Positions 17,701-25,753 of a stretch of DNA of 27,029 nt are shown here, one piece after another; within the stretch, counting starts at the first letter, position 1; every line of letters begins with the position of its first letter. Location of the stretch: contig JAJJLU010000618.1 in assembly GCA_023807065.1 (NCBI GenBank), positions 1-27,029 on the forward strand. Reading direction: 5' to 3'. Under the pieces are notes generated by a model. It searched no databases, was not told the DNA's origin, and worked only from the letters and a program-made list of their open reading frames with translations. This DNA is from Isotricha intestinalis. Its lineage: Eukaryota; Ciliophora; Litostomatea; Vestibuliferida; Isotrichidae. Made by a program: the position numbers and the translations under genes.

Positions 17701-19668
17701 ATATACTCTAAATACATTTTTTGAATCACTTGAAAATTTATAATATAAAGGAGTATTACCTTTATTTTCTATTTTTAAAGTTTGATATTTACTTTGAAAA
17801 ACAGCACATGAAGGAAAATATATTTCTTCTTTTGGAAATAATTCATACATTGGAATATAAATTTGATTATCTGAAGGAAAAGAATGGCCAAATAAACTTA
17901 TTATTAAAGAAAATGGAGGAGCAAAATATGAATTTTCTTTTTTTTTTTTCTTTTTAAATAAATCTGCACTATGTAATCTAAATATACTTTGATTTTTACG
18001 TTTTTTAGGTTCTAATGATTGAACTAATATTCTTCCAAAATCTGATAATTTAGATTTACTTAAATTTGTTAACGAGTTTTTTTCTGTCTTTTCTCTTTTT
18101 ATTATTGGGATTAAATTTTTCTTTTCTTTTATTTCTGATGTAATTATTGTTCCTAAACAAGGTATTTCAGTATAAAAATAATCTTCTGATTTATTTGGTT
18201 TAAAATAAAAATAAAAATTACTTGATTGTTTAGAATGAATAATACTTTCTTCAGGTTTAACATAAAAAATATTTGCATCATATTTATTTGGATTATGACC
18301 AAAATGAGTTAAATTTAATAATTTTTTCATAATCCATTTAATTTTAATAGATATATTAGAATTATTATAAACTGTTAATTTTTTAGGTTCAGAACTGTTC
18401 CCAAAATTAACTAAGCCAAAATCAATATTATCAATATCAAAACTTATTAATCTTGAAGTTGAAGTATATTCCCAAAATAATTCTTTATATAAACCAACAT
18501 TTTCTTTTGATTCTGTATTAACACTAAAAAAATCTGCATTTATACTTGTTTTTTCTGTTATTGATTTAATTGATGAATTTGATCTATTTAATCTTCTTAT
18601 TGGTGATTCTACTAAAGAAAAAGAATTTGGTCTTGCATTTTTTTTAACTATATTATTTATTAAGTAATCACCTTTTATTATTTTATTTCTGAATATTTCA
18701 ATATATTTTCTTTCAATAATAGGAATTTTATTTAATAAATTATGACAAGAACCAAATAAATCAATTGATATTAAATTATAATTTTTAATTAAAATAAAAA
18801 CTCTTTGATAATATATTATAGTATCATAAGGTTTGAAAGTAACAAATATTTTAATATTTGATTTTCCAGGAATAATTCCTTGTAAGTTTTCAAAGGAAAA
18901 AATACCACAATTTTCATGAAAAATTTGATAATCAGTATCAATATCACTATCATTATGTAATACAATAAATTTTTTTAATTGTGTGCCTAAAGAAATTGAT
19001 TTATAATTTATATGTTTTGAATTTGCCCATATTTTTAAAGGAGAACAATTTCCTTTACATGAAAATTTTAATGTATTTCCTCCATCTATTGATAGTGTGA
19101 AAGTTTCATATATTAATGTATTTAAAAATTGTGGTTTAAATTTTATTTTTAATATAAAATGAGAATTTTTTAATATTTCTCCTTTTAATTTTGATAAATG
19201 AAAAAAATACGGTAAATTGTCATTCTTATTTATTCTTTTTATTATAAATTTAGTAGGAATATTTTCTTGATTTGATATTATTAAATTTTTCTGTAATGAT
19301 TTTTCTATTTGAACATTATTAAAATCTATTTCACTTTGACTTAAAAATAAATTAGGATATTTTCCAATACAAGATAATTTAATTATTTTAGCATATTTAT
19401 TATCTAAACTTATTCTTGCATTTGAGATTAAAACTTCAGCTAAATTTGGATTAATTTTTATTTGAATTTCTATTTTTTTTTCTTTAGATAATATTCCACT
19501 TAAAGGGAAAAAAGAAAAATTTTCTGGTGCTTGAATTTCAAATAATATTGGTTCATTACATAAATTTTCCATATAAATTTTTCTCATACTTTCATTTTTT
19601 AAAGGTATAAAATTAAAATCAATTGAATCTGGAATTTGTTCTAATATTGAAGAATATATTTTATCCAT
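14749..19668 (-). CDS. CFAP65: ASH/MSP-repeat ciliary protein, CFAP65-like
   Basis: A 1639-residue protein in a single uninterrupted frame. It is built of repeated Ig-like ASH/MSP modules, visible from their opening strands: SIDFNFIPL (residue 16), EIDFNNVQI (112), NIDFGLVNFG (413), EIYFPSCAV (613), EIFFPPSYLGLK (718), ELDFGTVKVG (843), FNFGKYILL (1019), IIDFSYVPIG (1158) and ELDFGECALNKT (1304). Most are followed by ILRP/IxPG-type loops such as GIIPGKSNIKIFVTFKP. This architecture is that of large axonemal central-apparatus proteins (CFAP65, CFAP47, HYDIN). Length and the helical C-terminus with SDESFVNEFIEKID and LLSDLILDNTIYNIVSEAV favour CFAP65 (about 1900 residues in animals) over the much longer HYDIN. 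No transmembrane helix is evident. The exact orthologue needs an alignment. The ciliary family assignment is firm. Confidence 0.75.
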   Translation of the reverse strand: MDKIYSSILEQIPDSIDFNFIPLKNESMRKIYMENLCNEPILFEIQAPENFSFFPLSGILSKEKKIEIQIKINPNLAEVLISNARISLDNKYAKIIKLSCIGKYPNLFLSQSEIDFNNVQIEKSLQKNLIISNQENIPTKFIIKRINKNDNLPYFFHLSKLKGEILKNSHFILKIKFKPQFLNTLIYETFTLSIDGGNTLKFSCKGNCSPLKIWANSKHINYKSISLGTQLKKFIVLHNDSDIDTDYQIFHENCGIFSFENLQGIIPGKSNIKIFVTFKPYDTIIYYQRVFILIKNYNLISIDLFGSCHNLLNKIPIIERKYIEIFRNKIIKGDYLINNIVKKNARPNSFSLVESPIRRLNRSNSSIKSITEKTSINADFFSVNTESKENVGLYKELFWEYTSTSRLISFDIDNIDFGLVNFGNSSEPKKLTVYNNSNISIKIKWIMKKLLNLTHFGHNPNKYDANIFYVKPEESIIHSKQSSNFYFYFKPNKSEDYFYTEIPCLGTIITSEIKEKKNLIPIIKREKTEKNSLTNLSKSKLSDFGRILVQSLEPKKRKNQSIFRLHSADLFKKKKKKENSYFAPPFSLIISLFGHSFPSDNQIYIPMYELFPKEEIYFPSCAVFQSKYQTLKIENKGNTPLYYKFSSDSKNVFRVYRKIGLIPIKSFHLVCIEFCPRKPKTYKFPLEICFNHNSISKEIINLNGICCSPLIELENIKNEIFFPPSYLGLKTKKIIKIINKCSIKIIVNIHIDYSEDGILEIEPSYFEMEANVEKKIEINLTSKKNKEFSIKAKFYVKQAYEHQNENLSIYFPLYKESPKNIKFTKEIIVKGTGSNGNLSITPKELDFGTVKVGFHKKLSFSIYNPTITNFYIKIKTKNLNGKIIEVKDFKFDFIEGIINSYCKKEISLIFSPKTREFIEFYINIYSSDTINPNQLFLNQEKIVHKENELKGQIYIKAKGDFPLIKIVDIRNTIISNRILWNEFNIDEANNELGKKITEEELAFSNSNLNIDNFIKKLKIIKFNFGKYILLSNHDKKGHQQNIYLTLKNKGHATCEFYFRFSDDINIKREYWMDPVESIFQDKVEYHILKEHIFTLEPKKGKINPNECINIRLRYNIKELGVHTLRVVFKIVNGKSVIFELKAETISEKVGLVNVPKKIIDFSYVPIGYKGYIGYPIEVKNIGTIRVRYSLNEKQVFEFNRKNDNCEIFKIEHYNDIIKPGHIKYIIAYFRPMTNKFYKMDLEFIYGDNENKYKKNITIQGIGYHPYQFTPPKILSPFASMPKNLICNEYNGEVIKNCGLNIEELDFGECALNKTKNKTFILYNYSQNYPLSFEIYQPKFILKDELIITPKKGMIEPNKYKLIKVVLTPKIDNCIYEGDIIIKIKWSFGNNNSMFLMNNISRASYIPMKNNKSIISTTSNPIEKEYLYLRVLKKCKITDIDIQLDFITEEKGSCFVEKILQEICKEILSDESFVNEFIEKIDNQPLTLYDWTNNIPITTQKEVRKNILNNVKKKVTNYHVPVNTKRSTNLLKEKNHKYQIINSPLFTEYSFNKVVLIEEKNNFGQDADLELQDKYEMNFLKKYKLDVGEVNEKMILVNEETRKLLSDLILDNTIYNIVSEAVYGLCDLTEKQKLYFFKNK

Positions 19669-19832
19669 TTTATTTATTTGGTATTAATTATTGATAATAT
19701 TTTTTTAAAATCTTAAAAAATATTCTCCATTCTTTATTTTTTTAATTTTTAAAATAATTATTAAAAGAATAAAAAAGGTTAATTTTTAGTTTTTTTATTT
19801 TAATAAAAATATTTATATCTTTTCAATTAAAT

Positions 19833-20144
19833 TTATTCATCTTTTTCAAGTTGCATTTCATTATTATTTGTTTGTTTATTATGTCTTTTTTGCCTTCTTT
19901 TTCTTAATTTTTCTCTTCTTGAATTTAATAAACTACTTATTTGTTCTGATGTTACACCTGCAGCTTGTAAAATTTGTTCATTTCTTTTTTGCTTTTTTTG
20001 TTCTTTTTTTGTCATTATTTCTAATTCATTATCATTATATCCTATTGATTTTTTTTTATTTTGAATTCTCCCTTTTTTTCTATCTCGAATTAATTTTCTC
20101 TTATTAACATATTTTCTATTAAAATTACCTCCTCTATTCACCAT
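19833..20144 (-). CDS. Small Lys/Arg-rich protein, probably nuclear
   Basis: A 103-residue, highly basic protein with ATG and TAA. It has KYVNKRKLIRDRKKGRIQNKKK near the N-terminus, a central EIMTKKEQKKQKRNEQIL helix, a short hydrophobic patch (AAGVTSEQISSLLNS) and a second basic block, REKLRKRRQKRHNK, before an acidic end (EKDE). The composition suggests a nucleolar or ribosome-biogenesis factor. It superficially resembles small metazoan proteins of the C11orf98 type, but I cannot support orthology. It is tandem with the CFAP65-like gene, 164 bases upstream of it, and each presumably has its own promoter. Confidence 0.65.
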   Translation of the reverse strand: MVNRGGNFNRKYVNKRKLIRDRKKGRIQNKKKSIGYNDNELEIMTKKEQKKQKRNEQILQAAGVTSEQISSLLNSRREKLRKRRQKRHNKQTNNNEMQLEKDE

Positions 20145-21381
20145 TTTATAGATAAATAATAATTTTATTATTTTTTTCCAATTTAAATATTCTTCTTTTT
20201 AATATAATAATAGTAAAAAATATCTTTTTTAAAATGATTTTTGGAATGATTTGGGAAAATTTAATTTTAATTTATTAAAATAAGAGTATTACTATTAATA
20301 TCTAAAAAGACCATATTTACAGGATTTTAACGCATTATTATTTATATATTAGATTTTTTATTATTTATTTCAGAAAAATATATTTATATTATTATCTTTA
20401 TTCTTATATTCATATTTTATTTGAGAATATTATATAATAATTTTGGTTATTTTTTAATTTTATTCTATTAATTTTTATTATTTTATTTCTATTTGTAGAT
20501 ATGAAATATATATACTTTATCAATTTCATTTATATAGTTGTCTTCTTGGTATTTAATATTTTTTATGCAAAATAATTAAGAAGAAAAAAAATCTATTCTT
20601 CATCAAATGAAAAAACTATTAAATAATAAATAATAAAATATTTTTTCTTTTTTTAAAATAAAATATGACTTTTTGAGAATAAAATTCAAAATAAATATTT
20701 ATGTCAGTAACAGATAAATTATTTTCTCATTTTTAAGTTTTATTGATTCAATTTTAATCTAAGCAATTCTTTATTTTCTAGGATAAGGAAGAATAAAACC
20801 ATAAATAATGTTTTTCCTATTTATATTTGTCTTTATTTTTGGTTATTTATTATATATTCTTTGTTGTATTATAATATCATTATTTCATTGGATTTATTTT
20901 AATGAAAACAAAATGATTTAAAAATACTAATATAATAGTTATTGAATTAATTTTATTCGAATAATCATATTAAATTTCTATTGAAAATTATGAAGCGAAC
21001 ATAATCCAGGATTTCTTTGGTTTTTATATGTATATTAATCATAATCATTATTTATTTTTGTTATAAATCATATGATATGCCAAATGAGAATAGTCTATCG
21101 TAAATTTAAGGAAAAATAATTTATAAATCATAAATAAAAAATTAATTATTTAAAGTTTAAAGAAAAACAAGATTATTTTGAAAAAAGATTTGAATTTTTA
21201 AAAATACTTTTAAAATAAGTAACACTGAAACTTTTAAAATTATTTATGTTATGAAATTGTTTTATTATTTACAAATATTCAAATTTAGATTACTTATTTT
21301 TTTTTAAAAAATAACTAATAAATAGTTTATTATTTTATTTTTCAAATTTATTGGTTTTCTCTGAAAAAAAAATTAAAAAAG
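20145..21381. other. Long divergent intergenic region, nothing recognised
   Basis: About 1.24 kb separates the small basic gene (minus) from the PSMD5-like gene (plus). No frame of convincing composition, tRNA box pair or repeat array is visible. It is the longest gene-free stretch in the window and must contain two divergent promoters. Confidence 0.5.
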
Positions 21382-22620
21382 ATGTCAGCAAAACAATTAA
21401 ATGACAATATAATAAAAGATCATTTTAATCCATTCAATATAAATGAATTTACTAATTTTTTAAAAATATCATTTACAAATGAATCAATAGGAAAATACGA
21501 AACAGCTTTACAATTATTAATATATGCTTTAAAAAATGAAGAATATAAAAAATATGTTTCAAATGATGAATTTATAACAAATATGTTAGATTATTTTAAT
21601 TCAATAATATTAAAAGAAGATTCAATTTTTCAAGTAAGAAAAATGGAAGTTTTATTATGTTATATTGATTATACTTTTCCAAATCAATCTGAAAAATGTA
21701 GTAATGAATTAGAAAAAATGTGTAGTCAATTTCATAATTATGATATGCTTACTCAATTAACCTTTTTAGAAACTTTAGAAAATGATATTAATAATGAAAA
21801 AATATTAGAATTAATAAAACCAGGAAAAAATTTATTAAATCAAGAAGTTATGGAATTAACACAACAAAGTTTGAGAAAATTATTATTTACTTTTTCTAAA
21901 TTTTATGCTAGAGATTTATTAAATTTTGATATTAAATTATTAAAAAATACTTTAGCTATTTCTTTCCAATATTATAATGATAATCCCCTTACAGAATTTA
22001 TTTGTCCTGTTCTTTTAAATATTTTTCATAATTTTAAAATATATCCTTTTCTAATGGATAGTGCAAATAATTCTCAATTTGATTTTTTAGAAAATATCAA
22101 TGAAATTATTGCTGAAAATTATGCCAACCCAGAACCAAAAATTAAAATTCAAATATTAGAAATTTTTGCAAAAATTTTTAAAATAAATGAAAATGAAAAA
22201 TATAAAGATATGCAAATACAATACAATAATTGTTTAATTAAAAAAATAATTTTAAAATATAAAGGAAATTTAATCAAAGACGAAGAAGATGGAATGAATC
22301 AATTTTCAGAAATTATATATAATGATTTTAAAAAAAGAGATATTCCTGATTATGAATATCCTTTTTTAGAATGTATTTTAAGTATATTAAATGATGAGAA
22401 ATTCATTAAATGTTTATTATCTAATTTTGATTTTGTTTTATATTTACTTGAAAGAAGGGATAGACCAAAAGAAATTTGTCAAAAAAAATTTGATGTCATT
22501 CAAGAAATTGTTAAAAATGAAAATATAATGAAATTAATGAGTAATGAATTTTCTTCTAAATTTATTGAATATATTCAAAAAGGACCTTTTGGAAATAATT
22601 ATACTTATAATAATTTTTAA
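21382..22620 (+). CDS. PSMD5: PSMD5-like 26S proteasome assembly chaperone
   Basis: A 412-residue all-helical protein with HEAT/ARM-type helix pairs (YETALQLLIYALKNEEYKKY; LNFDIKLLKNTLAISFQYY). The C-terminus is the best clue: a LLERRDRPKEICQKKFDVIQ segment followed by FIEYIQKGPFG. It matches, in order and spacing, the end of animal PSMD5 (also called S5B), where a conserved Arg and a KxELV-type helix precede YLxxGPYYV. PSMD5 (Hsm3 in yeast) binds the Rpt base ATPases and helps assemble the 19S particle. Animal PSMD5 is about 500 residues, so this version is shorter. It has no signal peptide or membrane helix. It ends only 46 bases from the convergent pseudokinase gene. Confidence 0.68.
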   Translation: MSAKQLNDNIIKDHFNPFNINEFTNFLKISFTNESIGKYETALQLLIYALKNEEYKKYVSNDEFITNMLDYFNSIILKEDSIFQVRKMEVLLCYIDYTFPNQSEKCSNELEKMCSQFHNYDMLTQLTFLETLENDINNEKILELIKPGKNLLNQEVMELTQQSLRKLLFTFSKFYARDLLNFDIKLLKNTLAISFQYYNDNPLTEFICPVLLNIFHNFKIYPFLMDSANNSQFDFLENINEIIAENYANPEPKIKIQILEIFAKIFKINENEKYKDMQIQYNNCLIKKIILKYKGNLIKDEEDGMNQFSEIIYNDFKKRDIPDYEYPFLECILSILNDEKFIKCLLSNFDFVLYLLERRDRPKEICQKKFDVIQEIVKNENIMKLMSNEFSSKFIEYIQKGPFGNNYTYNNF

Positions 22621-22666
22621 AATTCTTTTTTAATAATAATATTTTATTTTTTTAAATTTGTTTTTT

Positions 22667-24484
22667 TTATAAATTTGAATCATTTTGATCAACAACACTA
22701 AAATTATTCATTATTAAATTTTCTGAGGTTTTAGAATTATTAGAATTTATTAAATTTGTTCCTACTTCTAAAATAGTATTTCCTTCAATTTTAAAAGTTT
22801 GATTATCTGAAACATTAGATTTTATTGTTTCTGTTGGAAAAGTATCTTTTGATTTTTTTATATCACTATTTCTTATTTTATCATGATAAAATTGTATCTC
22901 TTTTTTATTTAAATGCTGTTTTTCTATTCTTTTTATTGTATTTTCTGAGAAATCTTTTAAAAAATTTAAATTTGTTTCATTTACATTTAATCCTCTGTTT
23001 TGTATATTTTTATTTTTTTGATTATCATATGAAGGGAGACTTTTATTTTTGTTTGAATATTGTTCATTATCTTTATTTATATTTTGATGAATATTAGTTT
23101 TATTTTTATTCGTATTTTGATAAATATCACTATTATTCGTATTTTGATAAATATCACTTTTATTTGTATTTTGATAAATATCACTTTTATTTGTATTTTG
23201 ATAAATATCACTTTTATTTGTATTTTGATAAATGTCACTTTTATTTGTATTTTGATAAATATCACTTTTATTCGTATTTTGATAAATATCGCTTTTATTT
23301 GTATTTTGATAAATATCACTTTTATTTGTATTTTGATAAATATCACTTTTATTCGTATTTTGATAAATATCACTTTTATTCGTATTTTGATAAATATCAC
23401 TAGCACTTCTCAGTAAATTTTCTTCACATTCATTAAAATTTGATTCATTTGTTTGATTGTTGTTTGAGCTGATGGGTATACCAGTTTTTTTAAAAACACT
23501 TCTGTCTTTATTTTTGAATGAATTATTTGTATCTCTCACTTTTTTTTCAGAAAATTCAGTAGAATTATCCTATAAGTTTAAAAAAAAATTTTACAATATA
23601 ATTAAACTTATATTTAAAAATAAAAGGATCATCATTATATTCATTATCCTTTAAATATTTATCTAAATAACTTTTAAAAAATTCAAATTCTAAAAAATAA
23701 ATAATAATAATTTACTTAAAATATCTTCAACAGAAGGTCTTTTATTAGGATTAACTTGAAATAATAAACTAATTAATTTTTTTAAATTTTCATTACATTC
23801 ACATTCAATTTTATTAAATTCCCCTTTTTCAATTTTAGAATATAAAAGACTTAAATTATTAGCATAAAAAGGTTTATTTAAAGTAATCATTTCATAAAGA
23901 ATAATTCCAAGAGACCAAATGTCTGTTTTATTATTATAAGGAATATTTTTAATTATTTCAGGAGAAACGTCTACAGAATCAAAACAAAGAGTTTTTGCAT
24001 TTTGAAGAGTATAATCTAATTTTTTTGATTTTTCAAATTCACCTATTTTAATTTGGTTATTTTTTGAAATAAAAATATTTTTTGTATTTAATTTTCTATG
24101 AATTATTTTTTTTGAATGAATTTCATTTAATGCTAAACATATTTGAATGAACCAATCTATAATTTGATTTTCTGGAAAATATTCCCCTAAATTTTTGTTT
24201 TTTTCAATTTTTGAAAATAAATCTCCTTCTTCTGCAAATTCTATTATTATATTTAGTGATTGTTGAGGTTTCCGGGCTAAGAAAGCCTCATGGAATTTTA
24301 ATATATTTGGATGATTAAATTTTTTCATAATTTGAACTTCACTATATTTATCCTTTAATACTTCTGTTTTTTCTGAAATAATATTTTTTAAAATATAATT
24401 CAAATTTGTTTCTTTGGATTTTATAATTAATATTATTTTTGATTCTGTTTTTTTCAAACAACTTATTTTTTTATAATTCTCCAT
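22667..24484 (-). CDS. NEK-like pseudokinase with 9-residue tail repeats
   Basis: Three exons (24484-23716, 23689-23595, 23569-22667) give 588 residues. Residues 1-275 align with NEK kinases: EVQIMKKFNHPNIL, WFIQICLALNEIHSKKIIHR, PYNNKTDIWSLGIILYEM, NPNKRPSVEDIL, then across intron 1 K-FEFFKSYLDKYL, as in the NEK lobe end. Catalytic residues are gone: the Gly-rich loop has no Gly (CLKKTESKIILI), HRDLK is HRKLN (131, 133), and DFG is EFE (149-151). The beta-3 Lys (K33), alpha-C Glu (E49), N136 and the SPE motif remain, so the fold is probably kept as a scaffold. The tail is disordered and carries eleven SDIYQNTNK units. The last exon has no ATG of its own, confirming the join. It probably acts at cilia or the cytoskeleton, as NEKs do in ciliates. 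Confidence 0.82.
23105..23401. repeat. 27-bp coding minisatellite, 11 copies
   Basis: Eleven contiguous 27-bp units, 297 bp in all, encode SDIYQNTNK on the minus strand in the pseudokinase tail. Because 27 is a multiple of three and the unit lacks stops in several frames, long spurious frames appear on both strands. Copies differ at a few bases: ACA/ACG, GAT/GAC, AGT/AGC and one AAA to AAT. Confidence 0.95.
23570..23594 (-). other. 25-nt intron (pseudokinase intron 2)
   Basis: GTAAAA...TTATAG, 25 nt, phase 0. Its removal joins FKYKFNYI to DNSTEFSEKK, the start of the open tail exon that lacks an ATG. The other nearby GT (GTTTAA) would break the frame. Confidence 0.72.
23690..23715 (-). other. 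26-nt intron (pseudokinase intron 1)
   Basis: GTAAAT...TTTTAG, 26 nt, inserted after the first base of a Lys codon. Its removal replaces the hydrophobic chance end LLLFIF with KFEFFKSYLDKYLK, which matches the conserved end of a NEK kinase domain. This is the best supported intron in the window. Confidence 0.85.
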
Positions 24485-25222
24485 TTATTTAAACTATAAA
24501 ATAAAATTATGAAAATAAATAAATTGAATAGAAAAACAAAATATCAATTCACTTTCTTTTCATCTAAAAAAAATAAATTATTGATAATTTTATTTCAAGA
24601 AATATAGTTTTAAATACTCATAAAAAATAGAACAACAAATAATTTTTCTTAATTTTGTCAGAAGAAAATTTATTGATTATATTTAAGAAACATATAAATA
24701 TTTCTTTACTCATATATTATCTAATTTTGAAACATAAATTCAAATAAAGATTTTTTGTTTAATGAAATTAGAATTGATAAAAATAGTTTTGAGAGAGAGA
24801 TTAAACAAGAGTATTTAAATGTTATTATACTGATAATAAAATAAAGAATTTCTAAATTTATTTATGTTTGTGATGGAAGGAATGCTTATTACTTTTGTAG
24901 AAATTTAGATTTTAATTGTTATATTTTTAAGAAAAAATTTTAGACAAAGAAATATATATAAAGAAAATAAAATCTAAAAATATTTTTTTAAATGGGAAAA
25001 TGAAGATGATTTATTATCTTTTATTTAAATAATGAAAAAAAATAAATTAAAAAAAAATAAAATTATTATAAAGGTTATAAATTTCAATTTTTTTATTCTT
25101 CTTATTAAATTTATATCCTTAATTCAATGAAAATGAAATAAAAAATTTAAATTTATTATTTAATATTTTCCCTGAATAATATTATTATTTAACGCATATT
25201 CTTAAAAAAACAAATATAAAAA
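24485..25222. other. Divergent intergenic region, no clear gene
   Basis: About 740 bases between the pseudokinase (minus) and the EF-hand gene (plus). One 32-codon plus-strand stretch at 24845-24943 has protein-like composition but has no ATG and is flanked by stops. No RNA gene or repeat was recognised. Confidence 0.45.
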
Positions 25223-25516
25223 ATGAAAGCTTATCTTAAAATTGTATTAAAAGACGAAAATTGTTTTAATGCAATAGCAAAAGCAATATTTAATAAAGCA
25301 GATGCAGACAAAAGTAAATTTATTGATCCACATGAATTTAGAAAATTAATGGTAGATATAACAGCAGAATATAATTTACCAACTCCTTCTGATGAAGATA
25401 TTAAAGAAACAATGGAAAAAGTTGATTTAGATAAAAATGGAACTATTGAATATGATGAATTTAAAGAATTTATTAGACAACTTTTTACTAGAGTTGCTTA
25501 TGAAGAGGATAATTAG
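25223..25516 (+). CDS. Two-EF-hand calcium-binding protein
   Basis: A 97-residue protein with a pair of EF-hands. Loop 1 is DADKSKFIDPHE (about residues 27-38) and loop 2 is DLDKNGTIEYDE (about 68-79). Both keep acidic residues at positions 1, 3, 9 and 12. Loop 1 has Lys instead of Gly at position 6, and loop 2 is canonical. Entering helices such as FNAIAKAIFNKA and the exit helix FKEFIRQLFTRV complete the paired fold. The size is that of a single EF lobe, half a calmodulin or centrin, so it probably works as a small Ca2+ sensor or dimer. The identity within the superfamily is unresolved. It closes with TAG, the only TAG stop among the genes here. It lies 237 bases upstream of the Rab gene on the same strand. 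Confidence 0.85.
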   Translation: MKAYLKIVLKDENCFNAIAKAIFNKADADKSKFIDPHEFRKLMVDITAEYNLPTPSDEDIKETMEKVDLDKNGTIEYDEFKEFIRQLFTRVAYEEDN

Positions 25517-25753
25517 CTTTTTTTAAATTATATTTCTTTTAATTATATTTAAATTTCTTTTTTTTTTTTTCTTTTACAAAATAATTTGAATTTTTATTAT
25601 GAATACATTTTAATTATTAATAACATCAATAATAAGAAATAATATTAATTAAATAAAAAATATTCAAAATCCAAAAAAAATAAAAAAGAAAATTATTTGA
25701 ATAAAAAAAAATAATAAAATCAAAACAATAAAATAATAAAAAAAATATAAAAA

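Noticed and set aside
23105..23401. Regularly spaced repeat resembling a CRISPR array
   Set aside because: Units are contiguous with no unique spacers and encode a peptide repeat inside a eukaryotic gene.
23060..23416. Long open frames on both strands across the minisatellite
   Set aside because: They are periodic translations of the 27-bp unit in other frames. Only the minus frame continues into normal coding sequence on both sides.
22667..23539. Separate gene starting at GTG for the repeat protein
   Set aside because: A GTG start is not expected in a nuclear ciliate gene. Two short introns link this frame to the kinase-like exon in phase.
25223..25516. Centrin or calmodulin
   Set aside because: Only two EF-hands in 97 residues, so it is half the length of those proteins.
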